Positions 1-8,540 of a stretch of DNA of 64,000 nucleotides are shown one piece after another. The notes under the pieces are model-generated. The model was given only the letters and a program-made list of their open reading frames with translations, did not search any database and had not been told where the DNA came from. Position 1 is the first letter of the stretch, and each line of letters opens with the position of its first letter. Both the position numbers and the translations under genes were made by a program. Source of the DNA: Hyphomonas sp. (lineage in GTDB: Bacteria; Pseudomonadota; Alphaproteobacteria; Caulobacterales; Hyphomonadaceae); the NCBI RefSeq assembly GCF_018402285.1, contig NZ_JAGYJH010000003.1, forward strand, positions 124,001 through 188,000, given 5' to 3'.

Positions 1-262
1 CCGCCTTGGCGATCTTCGGCGACCACTCTTTTGAGACCTTGCCGCCGGCCGACATCAGCACGACATCGACGCGGCTAAAGTCAAACTGCTCCAGATCGTG
101 GCATTTGAGGGTGCGATCTCCATAGGAGACTTCCTTGCCAATCGAGCGGCGCGAGGCGACTGCGAAAACTTCATCGGCGGGAAAGAGTCGCTCGTCCAGA
201 ATGTTGAGGAGTTCCCGCCCGACATTACCTGTGGCGCCGACAACCGCGATGCGTGTGCCCAT
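1..262 (-). CDS. asd: Aspartate-semialdehyde dehydrogenase, N-terminal part (cut by window edge)
   Basis: Converts aspartyl-4-phosphate to aspartate semialdehyde, the branch point to lysine, threonine and methionine. Only the first 87 residues are in the window; the rest lies beyond the left edge. The start is the ATG at 262, with an AGGAG ribosome site 6 bases upstream. The N-terminus is a Rossmann NADP loop, GATGNVG at residues 9-15, followed by the SRRSIGK segment typical of Asd. It precedes the leucine genes on the same strand, which fits an amino acid biosynthesis neighbourhood. The family call is firm even though the catalytic cysteine is outside the window. Confidence 0.93.
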   Translation of the reverse strand, partial: MGTRIAVVGATGNVGRELLNILDERLFPADEVFAVASRRSIGKEVSYGDRTLKCHDLEQFDFSRVDVVLMSAGGKVSKEWSPKIAKA

Positions 263-387
263 GTTTATCTCCTCTGATGCATGTTCGGGGGCTATATGGC
301 CCATCTCGTGTGTATCTTAAAGCGGCTTGTGCAATTCCCCCGCGTCGGGCAGGACTGCCCCGGACTTAACAGGGCGGAGCAGCGACC

Positions 388-759
388 ATGCTCGACGAGA
401 TCATCCGCAAATACATCGCGGCCTATAATGAGCGCGATATCGACACGATGCTGACCCATGTGACCGAAGACGTTGTCTTCGAGAACATCTCCAATACCGG
501 CCAGTCAATGCGCCTGGAAGGCAAGGAGATGATGCGGCAAGTGGCCGAAGTGTCCGGCAACGCCTTCTCCTATCGCCGCCAGCGGCTGATCAATTTGGTC
601 TCCGGCGCGGGCAAGGCAGCGGCAGAGATCGAATTTGAAGGCCGCGCCGCCGTAGACCTGCCGACCGGCGTCAAGGCGGGCCAGTCGGTCAAGGTGCGCG
701 GGGCGAGCTTCTTCGAATTTCGCGGCCCCCTGCTCTGCCGGATTGCAGATTACAGCTAG
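388..759 (+). CDS. SnoaL/NTF2-like fold protein
   Basis: A 123-residue single-domain protein. It opens with the pattern usual in SnoaL-like NTF2-fold proteins, a helix of the type IIRKYIAAYNERDID followed by VTEDVVFEN, then a run of beta strands ending in a short FFEFR strand. Such proteins are small cone-shaped dimers that act as isomerases, hydratases or ligand binders; the substrate cannot be told from sequence. Length is normal for the family. The stop codon overlaps that of the converging amidohydrolase gene, so the two genes end tail to tail with no terminator between them. Function beyond the fold is unknown. Confidence 0.75.
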   Translation: MLDEIIRKYIAAYNERDIDTMLTHVTEDVVFENISNTGQSMRLEGKEMMRQVAEVSGNAFSYRRQRLINLVSGAGKAAAEIEFEGRAAVDLPTGVKAGQSVKVRGASFFEFRGPLLCRIADYS

Positions 760-1946
760 GCGCTTGCGCGCGTCGCCGGCCGCCGCAGATTGGCCGCAAG
801 GCCTTCGCCCATAAGGTCGATAAAGTTCTCCGAATAGAAGCACTCGACCTGTCCGGGCGTGCATCCGGCAAGGGTTTCATCGAACCGCTTGAGCGGATTC
901 CGGCCGCCTTCGACATGGGGATAGTCTGAGGAGAAGAGGCAGATCTCATCGCCTGTATTCCGGATGATCCAGCCAGCATCCTCGTGCGGATAGGGCGCGG
1001 CGCGGAACTGGCGGCGGACAATGTCGGAAGGTCTGGCGGAGAGCTTTTGCAGGCGCTCCTCACTGCGCCCGAAGGCATGGGCCGCCGAATCCATGGACCG
1101 CATCCATCCTGGAACCCACGACGCGCCGAGCTCGATGGCGCCCCATTTCAGCTTCGGAAACCGGTCGAATACACCGTCGAAGATAAGCGTGGCAAGCGTC
1201 TGCATCGCGGCATTCGGGATCGGCATATAGGAGACGGAAGTGAAGTTATCGTCGCCGCCATGGAAATCCTTGACCGGCGGCAGGCCGTTTTCCTTGTAGA
1301 CGGGGTTGAGCTTCTCCTCCCCGCCGACATGCAAGAGGATTGGCAGGCCCGCCTCCTGGGCCACGCGCCAGACCGGATAGAGCCCGATATGGCTGGGCGC
1401 GTGCTTCTGCGGGCAGATCGAGGGCACCATGAGCGCCTTGGCGCCGAGCTTTATGGCGAGCTTCGCGGTTTGCTCTGCTCTCGGAAAGTCTTCCAAAGGC
1501 ACATAAGCAACTGGCAAAAGCCGCCGGTCAACCGAGCAGAAATCCGTCATCATCCGGTTGTGGGCATCTGCCGCCGCATAGCAGAGCTCCATGTCACCGG
1601 ATTGGTCGAGCCCGAAATTTCCGAGGCAGAATGTGGTGAAGACAAGCTGGCTTGCAAAGCCGAGCCGGTCCATGACCGCCGGGCGGTCTTCCCGGCGGAA
1701 TGATCCGAGTGCTTCATAATTCTTCTTCAGGAGGATCGCGTCCCCAGCTGCGGCGCGATAGGCCGCGTCTTCGTGCCGGGCGCGCTCCTCATTCATCCAG
1801 TGGGCGTGGGAGTGTTTCCATTTGAAGACTGGCAGATCATGGTATCGCGCCAGAAGACGCGCCTCGAAATAGGGATCGAGACAATCGGTCATCTCCATCA
1901 GATGACTGTCGGCATCATGGATCAGCCGCCCGGCAGCATACGACAT
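756..1946 (-). CDS. Amidohydrolase-2 family metal-dependent hydrolase
   Basis: A 396-residue TIM-barrel hydrolase or decarboxylase of the amidohydrolase-2 (ACMSD-like) family. The metal-binding strand at the N-terminus reads DADSHLME (residues 11-18), and the C-terminal SSDYPHVEGG segment (about 339-348) supplies the conserved metal-binding Asp. A central LHVGG may give another metal-ligand His. Members hydrolyse or decarboxylate aromatic and cyclic substrates; the substrate here cannot be assigned. The start at 1946 has a strong GGAGGA ribosome site, which lies inside a perfect 9-bp inverted repeat (separate entry). It converges on the NTF2-like gene with overlapping stops. Confidence 0.8.
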   Translation of the reverse strand: MSYAAGRLIHDADSHLMEMTDCLDPYFEARLLARYHDLPVFKWKHSHAHWMNEERARHEDAAYRAAAGDAILLKKNYEALGSFRREDRPAVMDRLGFASQLVFTTFCLGNFGLDQSGDMELCYAAADAHNRMMTDFCSVDRRLLPVAYVPLEDFPRAEQTAKLAIKLGAKALMVPSICPQKHAPSHIGLYPVWRVAQEAGLPILLHVGGEEKLNPVYKENGLPPVKDFHGGDDNFTSVSYMPIPNAAMQTLATLIFDGVFDRFPKLKWGAIELGASWVPGWMRSMDSAAHAFGRSEERLQKLSARPSDIVRRQFRAAPYPHEDAGWIIRNTGDEICLFSSDYPHVEGGRNPLKRFDETLAGCTPGQVECFYSENFIDLMGEGLAANLRRPATRASA

Positions 1947-1954
1947 AGCTTGTT

Positions 1955-1981
1955 TCCTCCGCTATTGTTTTGAGCGGAGGA
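1955..1981 (-). promoter_or_regulatory. Hairpin sequestering the ribosome site of the amidohydrolase gene
   Basis: On the minus strand TCCTCCGCT (1981-1973) is followed after 9 bases by its exact complement AGCGGAGGA (1963-1955), 8 bases before the ATG at 1946. The downstream arm contains the ribosome site GGAGGA and the upstream arm is its complement, so an mRNA starting above 1981 could fold and hide the site. A dyad operator read as DNA is the alternative. The repeat is directly visible; the function is inferred. Confidence 0.45.
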
Positions 1982-2027
1982 TGTCACAAGGCTGTCTGCT
2001 TGTCCAAAGCCGCGCTTCTGGCGGCGA

Positions 2028-3080
2028 CTACAGCGCGGAGATAATCGCGTCGGCCATCTGGCGGGTTGTCAGCTCTCCGCCGAGGTCGCGCGTACGGGCG
2101 CCGCGGTCGAGCGCCTTGCCGACGGCCGCAAAGAGCGTATCGGCGGCCTTTTCTTTGCCGAGTGACCAGCGCAGCGCCATTTCCAGAGACAGAATTGCGG
2201 CGCAAGGGTTTGCGATGCCCTGCCCGGCGATGTCCGGCGCAGAGCCATGCACGGGCTCATAGAGCCCCGGCGTGCCCGGTGTGCCGAGCGAGGCCGATGG
2301 CAGCATACCGATTGAACCCGTCAGCATGGCAGCTTCATCCGAGAGAATGTCGCCAAAGAGGTTGTCTGCCAGGATCACGTCGAACTGCTTGGGCGCGCGG
2401 ACAAGCTCCATCGCGCAGGCATCGGCATACATGTGGGAAAGCTCAACGCCGCCACCGAACTCGGCATGGGCGAGGGTGACTTCCTGACGCCAAAAGAGGC
2501 CCGATTCCATCACATTTGATTTTTCGACCGACATGATCCGGGACTTGCGACCGCGGGCAATCTCGAAAGCGATGCGGGCAACCCGCTCGATCTCCGGATG
2601 TGTGTAGACGGCGGTGTCATACCCCCGGCGCAGGCCGCCTTCCTCATCGATGCCGCGTGGCTGACCGAAATAGACCCCGCCCGTCAGCTCACGGACGATC
2701 ATGATATCGAGGCCCTCAACCCGGTCCCGCTTAAGGCTGGAGGCGTCCACCAATGCCGGAAAGCAGAAGGCGGGGCGAAGGTTGGCAAACACATCGAGCC
2801 CCTTGCGCAGGGCAAGGAGGCCAGCCTCCGGACGCTTGTCACGGGCGGCCGCGTTCCATTTGGGACCTCCGACAGCGCCCAGCAGTACGGCGCTCGCCTT
2901 GCGGGCGCGCTCGAGCGTCTGTCCGGTCAGGGGCATGCCATGGACGTCATAGCTGGCGCCGCCGACAAGCCCCTCCTCGATCTGAACATCGGGAATGAGG
3001 GCTTCAGCGATACGCCGCGCCTGGGCGACAACTTCCGGGCCGATACCATCGCCCGCAAGCAGGAGGAGTGTCTGTTTCAT
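2028..3080 (-). CDS. leuB: 3-Isopropylmalate dehydrogenase
   Basis: Oxidatively decarboxylates 3-isopropylmalate to 2-oxoisocaproate with NAD in leucine synthesis. The 350-residue protein is normal length and shows GDGIGPEV at residues 10-17, the substrate-binding arginine-rich helix region, the [10 protein letters not shown] segment, the [11 protein letters not shown] metal-site strand and the C-terminal [15 protein letters not shown] nucleotide loop that marks NAD specificity in this family. The ATG at 3080 has no clear ribosome site nearby; AGG lies about 17 bases upstream. leuD and leuC are on the same strand further along, but three small lipoprotein genes sit between leuB and leuD. Confidence 0.96.
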   Translation of the reverse strand: MKQTLLLLAGDGIGPEVVAQARRIAEALIPDVQIEEGLVGGASYDVHGMPLTGQTLERARKASAVLLGAVGGPKWNAAARDKRPEAGLLALRKGLDVFANLRPAFCFPALVDASSLKRDRVEGLDIMIVRELTGGVYFGQPRGIDEEGGLRRGYDTAVYTHPEIERVARIAFEIARGRKSRIMSVEKSNVMESGLFWRQEVTLAHAEFGGGVELSHMYADACAMELVRAPKQFDVILADNLFGDILSDEAAMLTGSIGMLPSASLGTPGTPGLYEPVHGSAPDIAGQGIANPCAAILSLEMALRWSLGKEKAADTLFAAVGKALDRGARTRDLGGELTTRQMADAIISAL

Positions 3081-3093
3081 TTATGGTTTGTGC

Positions 3094-3360
3094 CTACTTC
3101 GGCATTGAAACGCCGCTGCCCCGATTGGACGAGCGGTCGAGGAGGCTGCGCGCATCAGCGTTGGTTTCCTTATCCACGGCTTCCCATTCCTGCTTGGACA
3201 GGCAGATCCGTTTCGGGAAATTGGTCCCCATCTCTTCAACGCGGCGGCAAACTTCCGGGCTGTCAGCATTTGCCAGCTCAGTGGTGTCTGAAGACGTCGT
3301 TGTGCAAGCAGCAACGCCAACCAGGGCGGCGACGGCCATTGCGGAAAAATTTGCTTTCAT
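3094..3360 (-). CDS. Small lipoprotein, divergent member of a three-gene tandem family
   Basis: An 88-residue protein with a lipoprotein signal ending VGVAAC (lipid cysteine at about residue 19), so probably anchored in an envelope membrane. The mature part carries CRRVEEMGTNFPKRIC followed by a W four residues after a serine. This is the same C-R-x4-(T/M)G-x2-FP-x3-C-x-S-x3-W core seen in the next two genes, but it lacks their long shared C-terminus and last two cysteines. It lies 13 bp upstream of leuB on the same strand. I do not recognise a named family and assign no function. Confidence 0.7.
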   Translation of the reverse strand: MKANFSAMAVAALVGVAACTTTSSDTTELANADSPEVCRRVEEMGTNFPKRICLSKQEWEAVDKETNADARSLLDRSSNRGSGVSMPK

Positions 3361-3392
3361 GTCTGGTTCTCTCTTAACAGACCAGGGGAGGA

Positions 3393-3713
3393 TCAGCAGC
3401 TGCCTTCGGCCTGGGTTGAACAGCCTGTGTTCAGTCGCTGGAAGCCGTCTACAGCTGATTTTGCATTCTCGGCCATGAGCTTGTCAAATTCTTCCCAGGC
3501 TTTTTCCGACTTGCACTCTTTTGCCGGAAAGCGGGTTCCGGTCACCTGCATCGCGCGGCATTTGATGATCGTGCCGTCGTCAGCTGTGTTGCCTTCCATC
3601 GCGGTCGTGATCCTGGCATCCGCAGAAAGCGGGGCGCCGGCTGCCGACGTCGCGCAGGCGGCCATGGCGAAGGTCGCGGCCACGCCGGTCAGCATCTTGA
3701 GTGAATTCAGCAT
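3393..3713 (-). CDS. Small Cys-rich lipoprotein, tandem paralogue 2
   Basis: A 106-residue protein with a lipoprotein-like signal ending FAMAAC (about residue 20). The mature part has four cysteines: KCR, the AKECKSEKAW segment, NTGC and the C-terminal residue. It is clearly homologous to the following gene and the same length: both contain a TG-(T/S)-RFPAK-(E/D)-CKSEKAW core, then FD-(K/Q)-LMAENAK, FQR and NTGCST. It probably resides in the periplasm or an envelope membrane. A short beta unit held by two disulfides is possible but inferred. No known function. Confidence 0.72.
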   Translation of the reverse strand: MLNSLKMLTGVAATFAMAACATSAAGAPLSADARITTAMEGNTADDGTIIKCRAMQVTGTRFPAKECKSEKAWEEFDKLMAENAKSAVDGFQRLNTGCSTQAEGSC

Positions 3714-3808
3714 TCTGCTTTTCCTGGAGCTCGGGGGTCAATCGATTGGCAAGCGTCTTGAAGCCGCCTTTACGGGCCGACCCGGTTTGTGGGTGACGGT
3801 GATGTGGG

Positions 3809-4129
3809 TCAGCAGGTGCCGGTAGTGGAACAGCCCGTATTCACACGCTGGAACTTGTCGGTCTCATTCTTGGCATTCTCTGCCATCAGCTGATCGAATT
3901 CCTGCCAGGCCTTTTCAGACTTGCAGTCTTTCGCCGGAAAGCGGCTGCCGGTGACCTGGATGGACCGGCATTTGATCAGGGTTCCGTCCGGCGCGGTCTG
4001 GCCTTCGATGGCGGCACGGACTTTGTCTGCTCCCGCGGCCGCAGAGGCGCCTGACGTGGTTGTCGTGCAGGCGGTCATTGCAACCACGCCAAACAGCGCA
4101 ACAAGGTTGGTTCTGTGGGCAAGTGCCAT
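3809..4129 (-). CDS. Small Cys-rich lipoprotein, tandem paralogue 3
   Basis: A 106-residue protein, the same length as the adjacent paralogue and very similar to it across the mature part (TGSRFPAKDCKSEKAW, FDQLMAENAK, NTGCST). The start is placed at the ATG at 4129 because a lipoprotein signal (MALAHRTNL, then GVVAMTAC) begins there with GGAG upstream. A longer reading frame upstream lacks a signal and a ribosome site. Four cysteines are conserved with paralogue 2. The three genes lie head to tail between leuD and leuB, probably from local duplication. Function unknown. Confidence 0.72.
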   Translation of the reverse strand: MALAHRTNLVALFGVVAMTACTTTTSGASAAAGADKVRAAIEGQTAPDGTLIKCRSIQVTGSRFPAKDCKSEKAWQEFDQLMAENAKNETDKFQRVNTGCSTTGTC

Positions 4130-4254
4130 TTGGCAACTCCGTTTGGGGTGTCTTTCGATAGCAAAAGCTATGGCAGCGGTTTCTGCGCGTTGCAATTGAA
4201 TATCGATAAAGTTTTGTCCCTTGGAACCGTGTGCGCCAATTGCCAACGATCCGC

Positions 4255-4887
4255 CTAATTGCGGGCGGGTTCCAACCAGGGAGTAGCCAGGCGCCGCTGA
4301 TCTTCAAACCGGTCTATGTCAGAGGCCGCCGTGAGCGATGCGCCGATCTCGTCGAGCCCGGCCATCAGATTGGATTTACGGCCGGGATCAACTTCGAAGG
4401 CATGGACTTCGCCAGACGGTGCGGTCACGGTCTGCGCCTCAAGGTCCACCGAAAAGAGGTGGTTGGGGCCACCCGCTTCAGCCGCCAGTTTTTCGCAGAC
4501 GCCTGCCGGCAGGCGGACCGGGAGTATGCCGTTCTTGTAGCAATTGTTGTGGAAGATGTCGGCAAAGGACGGCGCGATGATGCACGTAATGCCCTGATCG
4601 GCGAGCGCCCATGGCGCATGCTCGCGGGAGGAGCCGCAGCCGAAATTATCTCCGGCAATCAGGATGCTCGCCTTGGCATATTGCGGGCGGTTGAGCACGA
4701 AACCGGGATCTTCAGACCCATCCGCCCGTGTTTTCAGCTCATAGAAAAGGCCCTTGGCGAGCCCGGTGCGTTCGGTCGTTTTCAGGAACTGTTTCGGAAT
4801 GATCATGTCAGTGTCGACATTGGACATGGGCTTGCCCTTGTCCATAAGCGGCGCGGCGGTTCCGTCGAGGCGAATGAAAGGTGTCAT
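4255..4887 (-). CDS. leuD: 3-Isopropylmalate dehydratase small subunit
   Basis: Small subunit of the LeuCD isomerase that turns 2-isopropylmalate into 3-isopropylmalate; it supplies the swivelling substrate-binding domain for the iron-sulfur LeuC. The 210-residue length is normal. The N-terminus has NVDTDMIIPKQFLK and the centre has the hallmark FGCGSSREHAPWAL loop (about residues 82-95), followed by an IIAPSFADIFHNNCYKNG strand. LeuC is encoded about 3.7 kb away on the same strand, separated by cysteine and biotin genes, so the two subunits are not cotranscribed as a simple pair. Confidence 0.96.
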   Translation of the reverse strand: MTPFIRLDGTAAPLMDKGKPMSNVDTDMIIPKQFLKTTERTGLAKGLFYELKTRADGSEDPGFVLNRPQYAKASILIAGDNFGCGSSREHAPWALADQGITCIIAPSFADIFHNNCYKNGILPVRLPAGVCEKLAAEAGGPNHLFSVDLEAQTVTAPSGEVHAFEVDPGRKSNLMAGLDEIGASLTAASDIDRFEDQRRLATPWLEPARN

Positions 4888-4898
4888 GGGATCGGCTT

Positions 4899-5747
4899 TT
4901 AGACTGCCTCATGGGCGATGAACAAGGTCGGCACATTCATCGCGCCGTTGCGGACTGTAAACACGCGGCTTCCAGGCTTGCGGCCCTTGCGGATCTCCGA
5001 AACGTCAAACCCGGCTCCGGTCAGACGGCGGCGCGCCGCTTCGATATCCACGACCGCCCAAGTGAGGCCCCATAAACGATCCGGCTTCGCGGTGTCTTCC
5101 GGGTCAGAAAGCCGCTTCGCAATCTCGATGGTCAGGCTGCCAGTGCGGAAGAAGATGAGGCGGACACCCCAGTCCGGATTGGTCCGGTCCATCGCCAGGC
5201 GCAGCCCGAGCTTGGCGCCATAGAAAGCAAGTGCCCGATCCGGCGCGGCCGTGTTGATGACTGCATGATCGAGCCCGGCAACCGCATCGGCGGCGGCAGG
5301 CTGGGGCGTGAGCACCCCTTCCCCCGGCTGGACAACAAAGACCTTTATCCCGCCCGCCTTGTCATCGGGAATTCGGAGGCCCTGCCAGTCGCGCAAGGCG
5401 CCTGTCTGAGCATGGGTGGACCTGCCCGCAGCAATCGCGCCAGGCGCCAGCCCGCGGCGCGTAAAGGTCTCATGATCGGCCGCCACGCTGTCGCTGCCAA
5501 AGGCAAGCGTCGTCAGGCCGGGGCCATCGGCCTCGATGATCGCGGCGAGGCGCTCGGCCAGCGGTCCCTCCCCTGCCGGGGCAAGAAGCTCCAGCGATGT
5601 ATTGCCGAGGCGGAAGAGCGCAGCCGCCCCGCCACCTTCTACCCGCGCAAGCCAGTCTGCCGTGCGTCCAAGGAGTTTTTCGTACACTGCCGTCCCGGAT
5701 TGGATCTCCGGGCAGACGAGCACCAGATGGTCGAGCCCTGTGATCAC
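4899..5747 (-). CDS. Two-module VOC (glyoxalase-like) protein
   Basis: A 282-residue vicinal-oxygen-chelate protein with two modules, each beginning on the classic strand: GLDHLVL with His7 and GLDHAVI with His161. The AFYGAKLGLRL helix follows the second. Such proteins are dioxygenases, isomerases or hydrolases using a metal held by His and Glu; the substrate is not evident. The start is the GTG at 5747, which overlaps the TGA stop of the upstream GST gene as GTGA. Translational coupling is therefore likely and the two proteins probably share a detoxification or aromatic-compound role. A longer frame upstream would run through the GST gene and is rejected. Confidence 0.75.
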   Translation of the reverse strand: MITGLDHLVLVCPEIQSGTAVYEKLLGRTADWLARVEGGGAAALFRLGNTSLELLAPAGEGPLAERLAAIIEADGPGLTTLAFGSDSVAADHETFTRRGLAPGAIAAGRSTHAQTGALRDWQGLRIPDDKAGGIKVFVVQPGEGVLTPQPAAADAVAGLDHAVINTAAPDRALAFYGAKLGLRLAMDRTNPDWGVRLIFFRTGSLTIEIAKRLSDPEDTAKPDRLWGLTWAVVDIEAARRRLTGAGFDVSEIRKGRKPGSRVFTVRNGAMNVPTLFIAHEAV

Positions 5748-6382
5748 GCCGCTTTCACGCTGGCCTGCGGAAGGCAGTCCTGCGGCCCCTTGAAGCCTGA
5801 AAGGTCTTCCACCCGCGCCATCCATTTGCGGACATTGCCAAAGGCCTGAAGGTCGATCTGTGCCTGGCCCGCATAGCTGACGATGCCATAGATATCGATG
5901 TCAGCAATCGTGGCGCCGCTGCCGACCAGCCAGCTGCGCCCGGCCATAAGCCCGTCGAGTTCCTTCAGCGCCCCGAGCGCAGACTGCAGGTTTGCTGCTT
6001 CCACATCTGGCGGAAACTTGAAGAAGCCCAGCCTCACCGCGCGGGTCCGGTAGATACCCGTAGCCAGCGGGCCGGCGCCCCAGAACTGCCATTCGCGGGC
6101 CCGCAGGCCATCTGCGCGGTCCTTGCCACCGAACCGGCCTGTTTCATCTGCCAGATAGTCGAGGATGACCGAGGACTGGGAGAGGCAGATGTCCTGTTCG
6201 TGATCTTCCAGCACCGGGACCTGCCCATACCGGTTCTTGGCAAGGAACGCGTCGGCCTTGTGGGCGCCCGAACGAAGGTCGACATGCTCATAATCGTGCG
6301 GCGTGCTGGTCAGACGCAGCATCAGGCCGACCTTGTAGGTCGGTCCCGACGGCCACATTCCATGCAGTGTGTATCGGGTCAT
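5744..6382 (-). CDS. Glutathione S-transferase family protein
   Basis: A 212-residue cytosolic GST: N-terminal thioredoxin-fold domain (MTRYTLHGMWPSGPTYKV, then YGQVPVLEDHE and LSQSSVILDYLAD, the glutathione-binding cis-Pro and Ser regions) and an all-helical C-terminal domain from about residue 90. The ATG at 6382 has GGAGGAAAC upstream, which decides it over a much longer open frame that begins inside cysK. Its stop overlaps the VOC gene start by GTGA. Conjugation or isomerisation of electrophiles with glutathione is the family role; the substrate is unknown. Confidence 0.85.
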   Translation of the reverse strand: MTRYTLHGMWPSGPTYKVGLMLRLTSTPHDYEHVDLRSGAHKADAFLAKNRYGQVPVLEDHEQDICLSQSSVILDYLADETGRFGGKDRADGLRAREWQFWGAGPLATGIYRTRAVRLGFFKFPPDVEAANLQSALGALKELDGLMAGRSWLVGSGATIADIDIYGIVSYAGQAQIDLQAFGNVRKWMARVEDLSGFKGPQDCLPQASVKAA

Positions 6383-6473
6383 CGGTTTCCTCCAGTGATC
6401 TGTCAGGCGGAGGCACTTATCCACCAGCTCCTGGAGATTGGCGAGCCCTGCCGCTGCGAAGCCCCTGGGCCGG

Positions 6474-7457
6474 TCAAACCCCGTCGAAAAGGGCGGTCGA
6501 AAGGTAGCGCTCGGCAAAGCTCGCGAGGACAACGACAATGGTCTTGCCCACCATGTCCGGCCGTTTGCCGATTCGAACAGCGGCGGCAGCGGCGGCGCCG
6601 GACGAGATGCCGCCCGGGATACCTTCGGTCTTGGCGAGTTTGCGGGCCGTCTCGAACGCCTCATCGTTGGAGACCTTCACGATCTCGTCGATCAGGCTGG
6701 TATCGGCATTCCCCGGAACGAAGCCGGCGCCGATACCCTGGATCATGTGCGGGCCGGGCTGGCCACCGGACAGAACAGGCGAGGCTTCCGGCTCGATCGC
6801 AAACATTTTAAGGCTGGGCTTGCGCGGCTTCAGGACCCGGCCGAGGCCGGTGAAGGTGCCCCCGGTGCCGATGCCGGAAATGATGGCATCAACGCCGCCG
6901 GCGGTATCGGCCCAGATTTCCTCGGCAGTGGTCTTTTCATGGATCGCCGGGTTTGCCGGATTATCGAATTGGCTGGGGCTGACCGCGCCCTGAATTTCGG
7001 CAAGCAGTTCCTTAGCGCGCGCAATGGCGCCGCCCATGCCCTTCTCCTTGGGTGTCAGCACCAGCTCTGCGCCGAGGTAAGCCAGCATCTTGCGCCGCTC
7101 TATGGACATCGATTCCGGCATCGTGAGAATGAGGCGGTAGCCCTTGGCGGCAGCCACGAAGGCAAGGCCGATGCCGGTATTGCCCGAGGTCGGCTCGATC
7201 AGGACGCCGCCTGGCTTGAGCTTGCCCTCCGCCTCAAGACCGAGGACCATTGCAAGGCCGATCCGGTCCTTTACGCTGGCGAGCGGGTTGAAGAATTCGA
7301 GTTTGAAGAGGATGTCGGCGCTTACGCCTTCGGCGTTGGCGAACTTTTCGGCGCGCACCAGCGGCGTGGAGCCGACCGTTTCAAGGATCGAGCCATAGAT
7401 CCGCCCGCGGGGGCCATCGAGCGTTACGTCGCCCTCAAGCTTGACTGTTCCGGCCAT
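6474..7457 (-). CDS. cysK: Cysteine synthase (O-acetylserine sulfhydrylase)
   Basis: Makes L-cysteine from O-acetylserine and sulfide with pyridoxal phosphate. The 327-residue protein has the PLP lysine in NPLASVKDRIG (Lys63), the TSGNTGIGLA substrate loop at residues 90-99, and the glycine-rich phosphate cup GIGTGGTFTG. The C-terminus is slightly longer than in enteric CysK. The start at 7457 uses ribosome site GGGAG, which is buried in a perfect 12-bp inverted repeat (separate entry) and so may be controlled at translation. CysK is the likeliest paralogue; CysM is less likely given the length and motifs. Confidence 0.93.
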   Translation of the reverse strand: MAGTVKLEGDVTLDGPRGRIYGSILETVGSTPLVRAEKFANAEGVSADILFKLEFFNPLASVKDRIGLAMVLGLEAEGKLKPGGVLIEPTSGNTGIGLAFVAAAKGYRLILTMPESMSIERRKMLAYLGAELVLTPKEKGMGGAIARAKELLAEIQGAVSPSQFDNPANPAIHEKTTAEEIWADTAGGVDAIISGIGTGGTFTGLGRVLKPRKPSLKMFAIEPEASPVLSGGQPGPHMIQGIGAGFVPGNADTSLIDEIVKVSNDEAFETARKLAKTEGIPGGISSGAAAAAAVRIGKRPDMVGKTIVVVLASFAERYLSTALFDGV

Positions 7458-7461
7458 GACT

Positions 7462-7492
7462 TTCTCCCTTCAGATCTTTTCTGAAGGGAGAA
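7462..7492 (-). promoter_or_regulatory. Perfect 12-bp hairpin enclosing the cysK ribosome site
   Basis: On the minus strand TTCTCCCTTCAG (7492-7481) is followed after 7 bases (7480-7474) by its exact complement CTGAAGGGAGAA (7473-7462), 4 bases before the ATG at 7457. The downstream arm is the ribosome site GGGAG and its flanks, so the folded leader would block initiation. It could be a thermosensor-like or protein-controlled leader, or a dyad DNA operator. There is no T-run after it in the right place, so it is not a terminator. Confidence 0.5.
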
Positions 7493-7550
7493 TATCGGAC
7501 CCCACGGCCAGAATGGCAACCAAGGCAGCGTTTAGCAGACCTAAAGGACC

Positions 7551-8513
7551 TCAGCAGGTCGTGCAGCTGCCACCGACGGATTCCAAGAGGCGGGCGTCCT
7601 TGTCCATCGCCGGGTTGGCAGTTGTCAGCAGACGGTCGCCCACAAAGATCGAGTTGGCGCCTGCCAGGATGCAGAGCGCCTGGCCTTCAGGGCTCATGGT
7701 TTCGCGACCCGCCGAAAGGCGCACCCAGCTTTTCGGGAACACGATGCGGCAGACGGCAATGGCGCGGGCGAGCTCCAGCGTGTCGAGCTCTTCACTGTTT
7801 GCCAGCGGCGTGCCTTCGATCGGCACCAGCTTATTCACAGGTACGCTTTCCGGATGCGGGCTGAGCAGGGCAAGCTCATGGATCAGGCCGACCCGGTCAG
7901 AGCGCGACTCGCCCATGCCGAGGATGCCGCCGCAGCAGAGCTTGATGCCTGCCTGACGCGCGCGGCCAAGCGTTTCGATCCGGTCGTCAAAAGTCCGTGT
8001 CGTGACGACCTTGCTGTAATACTCGCGGGAAGTGTCGAGGTTGTGATTGTAATAGTCGAGGCCCGCTTCCTTCAGTGCTTCGGCCTGGCCCTCTTCGAGC
8101 ATGCCGAGCGTGACGCAGGTTTCAAGGCCTTCGGCTTTCACCGCCGAGATCATCTCGGCCACTTTTGGCAGGTCGCGGTCTTTCAGCGAGCGCCAGGCGG
8201 CGCCCATGCAGAAACGGTCAGCGCCATTGGCCTTGGCGCGGCGGGCCGCATCGACCACCTCTTCAACCGGCATCAGCTTTTCAGCCTTGAGGCCTGTCTT
8301 GAAGCTTGCCGACTGGCTGCAATAGCCGCAGTTCTCTGCGCAACCGCCGGTCTTGATCGAGAGAAGTTGGGATTTCTGGACCTTTCCATCAGCCCAGTGC
8401 GCAGCCTTGACGGCAAGCGCGCGAGCGAACAGCTGGTCCAGCGGCAGGTCATAGAGCGCTGCGATCTCTTCGCGTGTCCAGTTCTGGCGGGGAGTAAGGT
8501 CTGCAGACGTCAT
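7551..8513 (-). CDS. bioB: Biotin synthase
   Basis: Radical-SAM enzyme that inserts sulfur into dethiobiotin. The 320-residue protein has the radical-SAM cluster motif CAENCGYC (Cys58, Cys62, Cys65) followed by [15 protein letters not shown], the [13 protein letters not shown] segment, and the downstream R and C residues that hold the second iron-sulfur cluster ([12 protein letters not shown]). It ends in a cysteine-containing GGSCTTC tail. The start at 8513 has AGGAAA upstream. It lies alone between cysK and leuC, with no other bio genes in the window. Confidence 0.96.
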   Translation of the reverse strand: MTSADLTPRQNWTREEIAALYDLPLDQLFARALAVKAAHWADGKVQKSQLLSIKTGGCAENCGYCSQSASFKTGLKAEKLMPVEEVVDAARRAKANGADRFCMGAAWRSLKDRDLPKVAEMISAVKAEGLETCVTLGMLEEGQAEALKEAGLDYYNHNLDTSREYYSKVVTTRTFDDRIETLGRARQAGIKLCCGGILGMGESRSDRVGLIHELALLSPHPESVPVNKLVPIEGTPLANSEELDTLELARAIAVCRIVFPKSWVRLSAGRETMSPEGQALCILAGANSIFVGDRLLTTANPAMDKDARLLESVGGSCTTC

Positions 8514-8540
8514 GTACGCGTTTCCTGGTTCGTTGACGGA

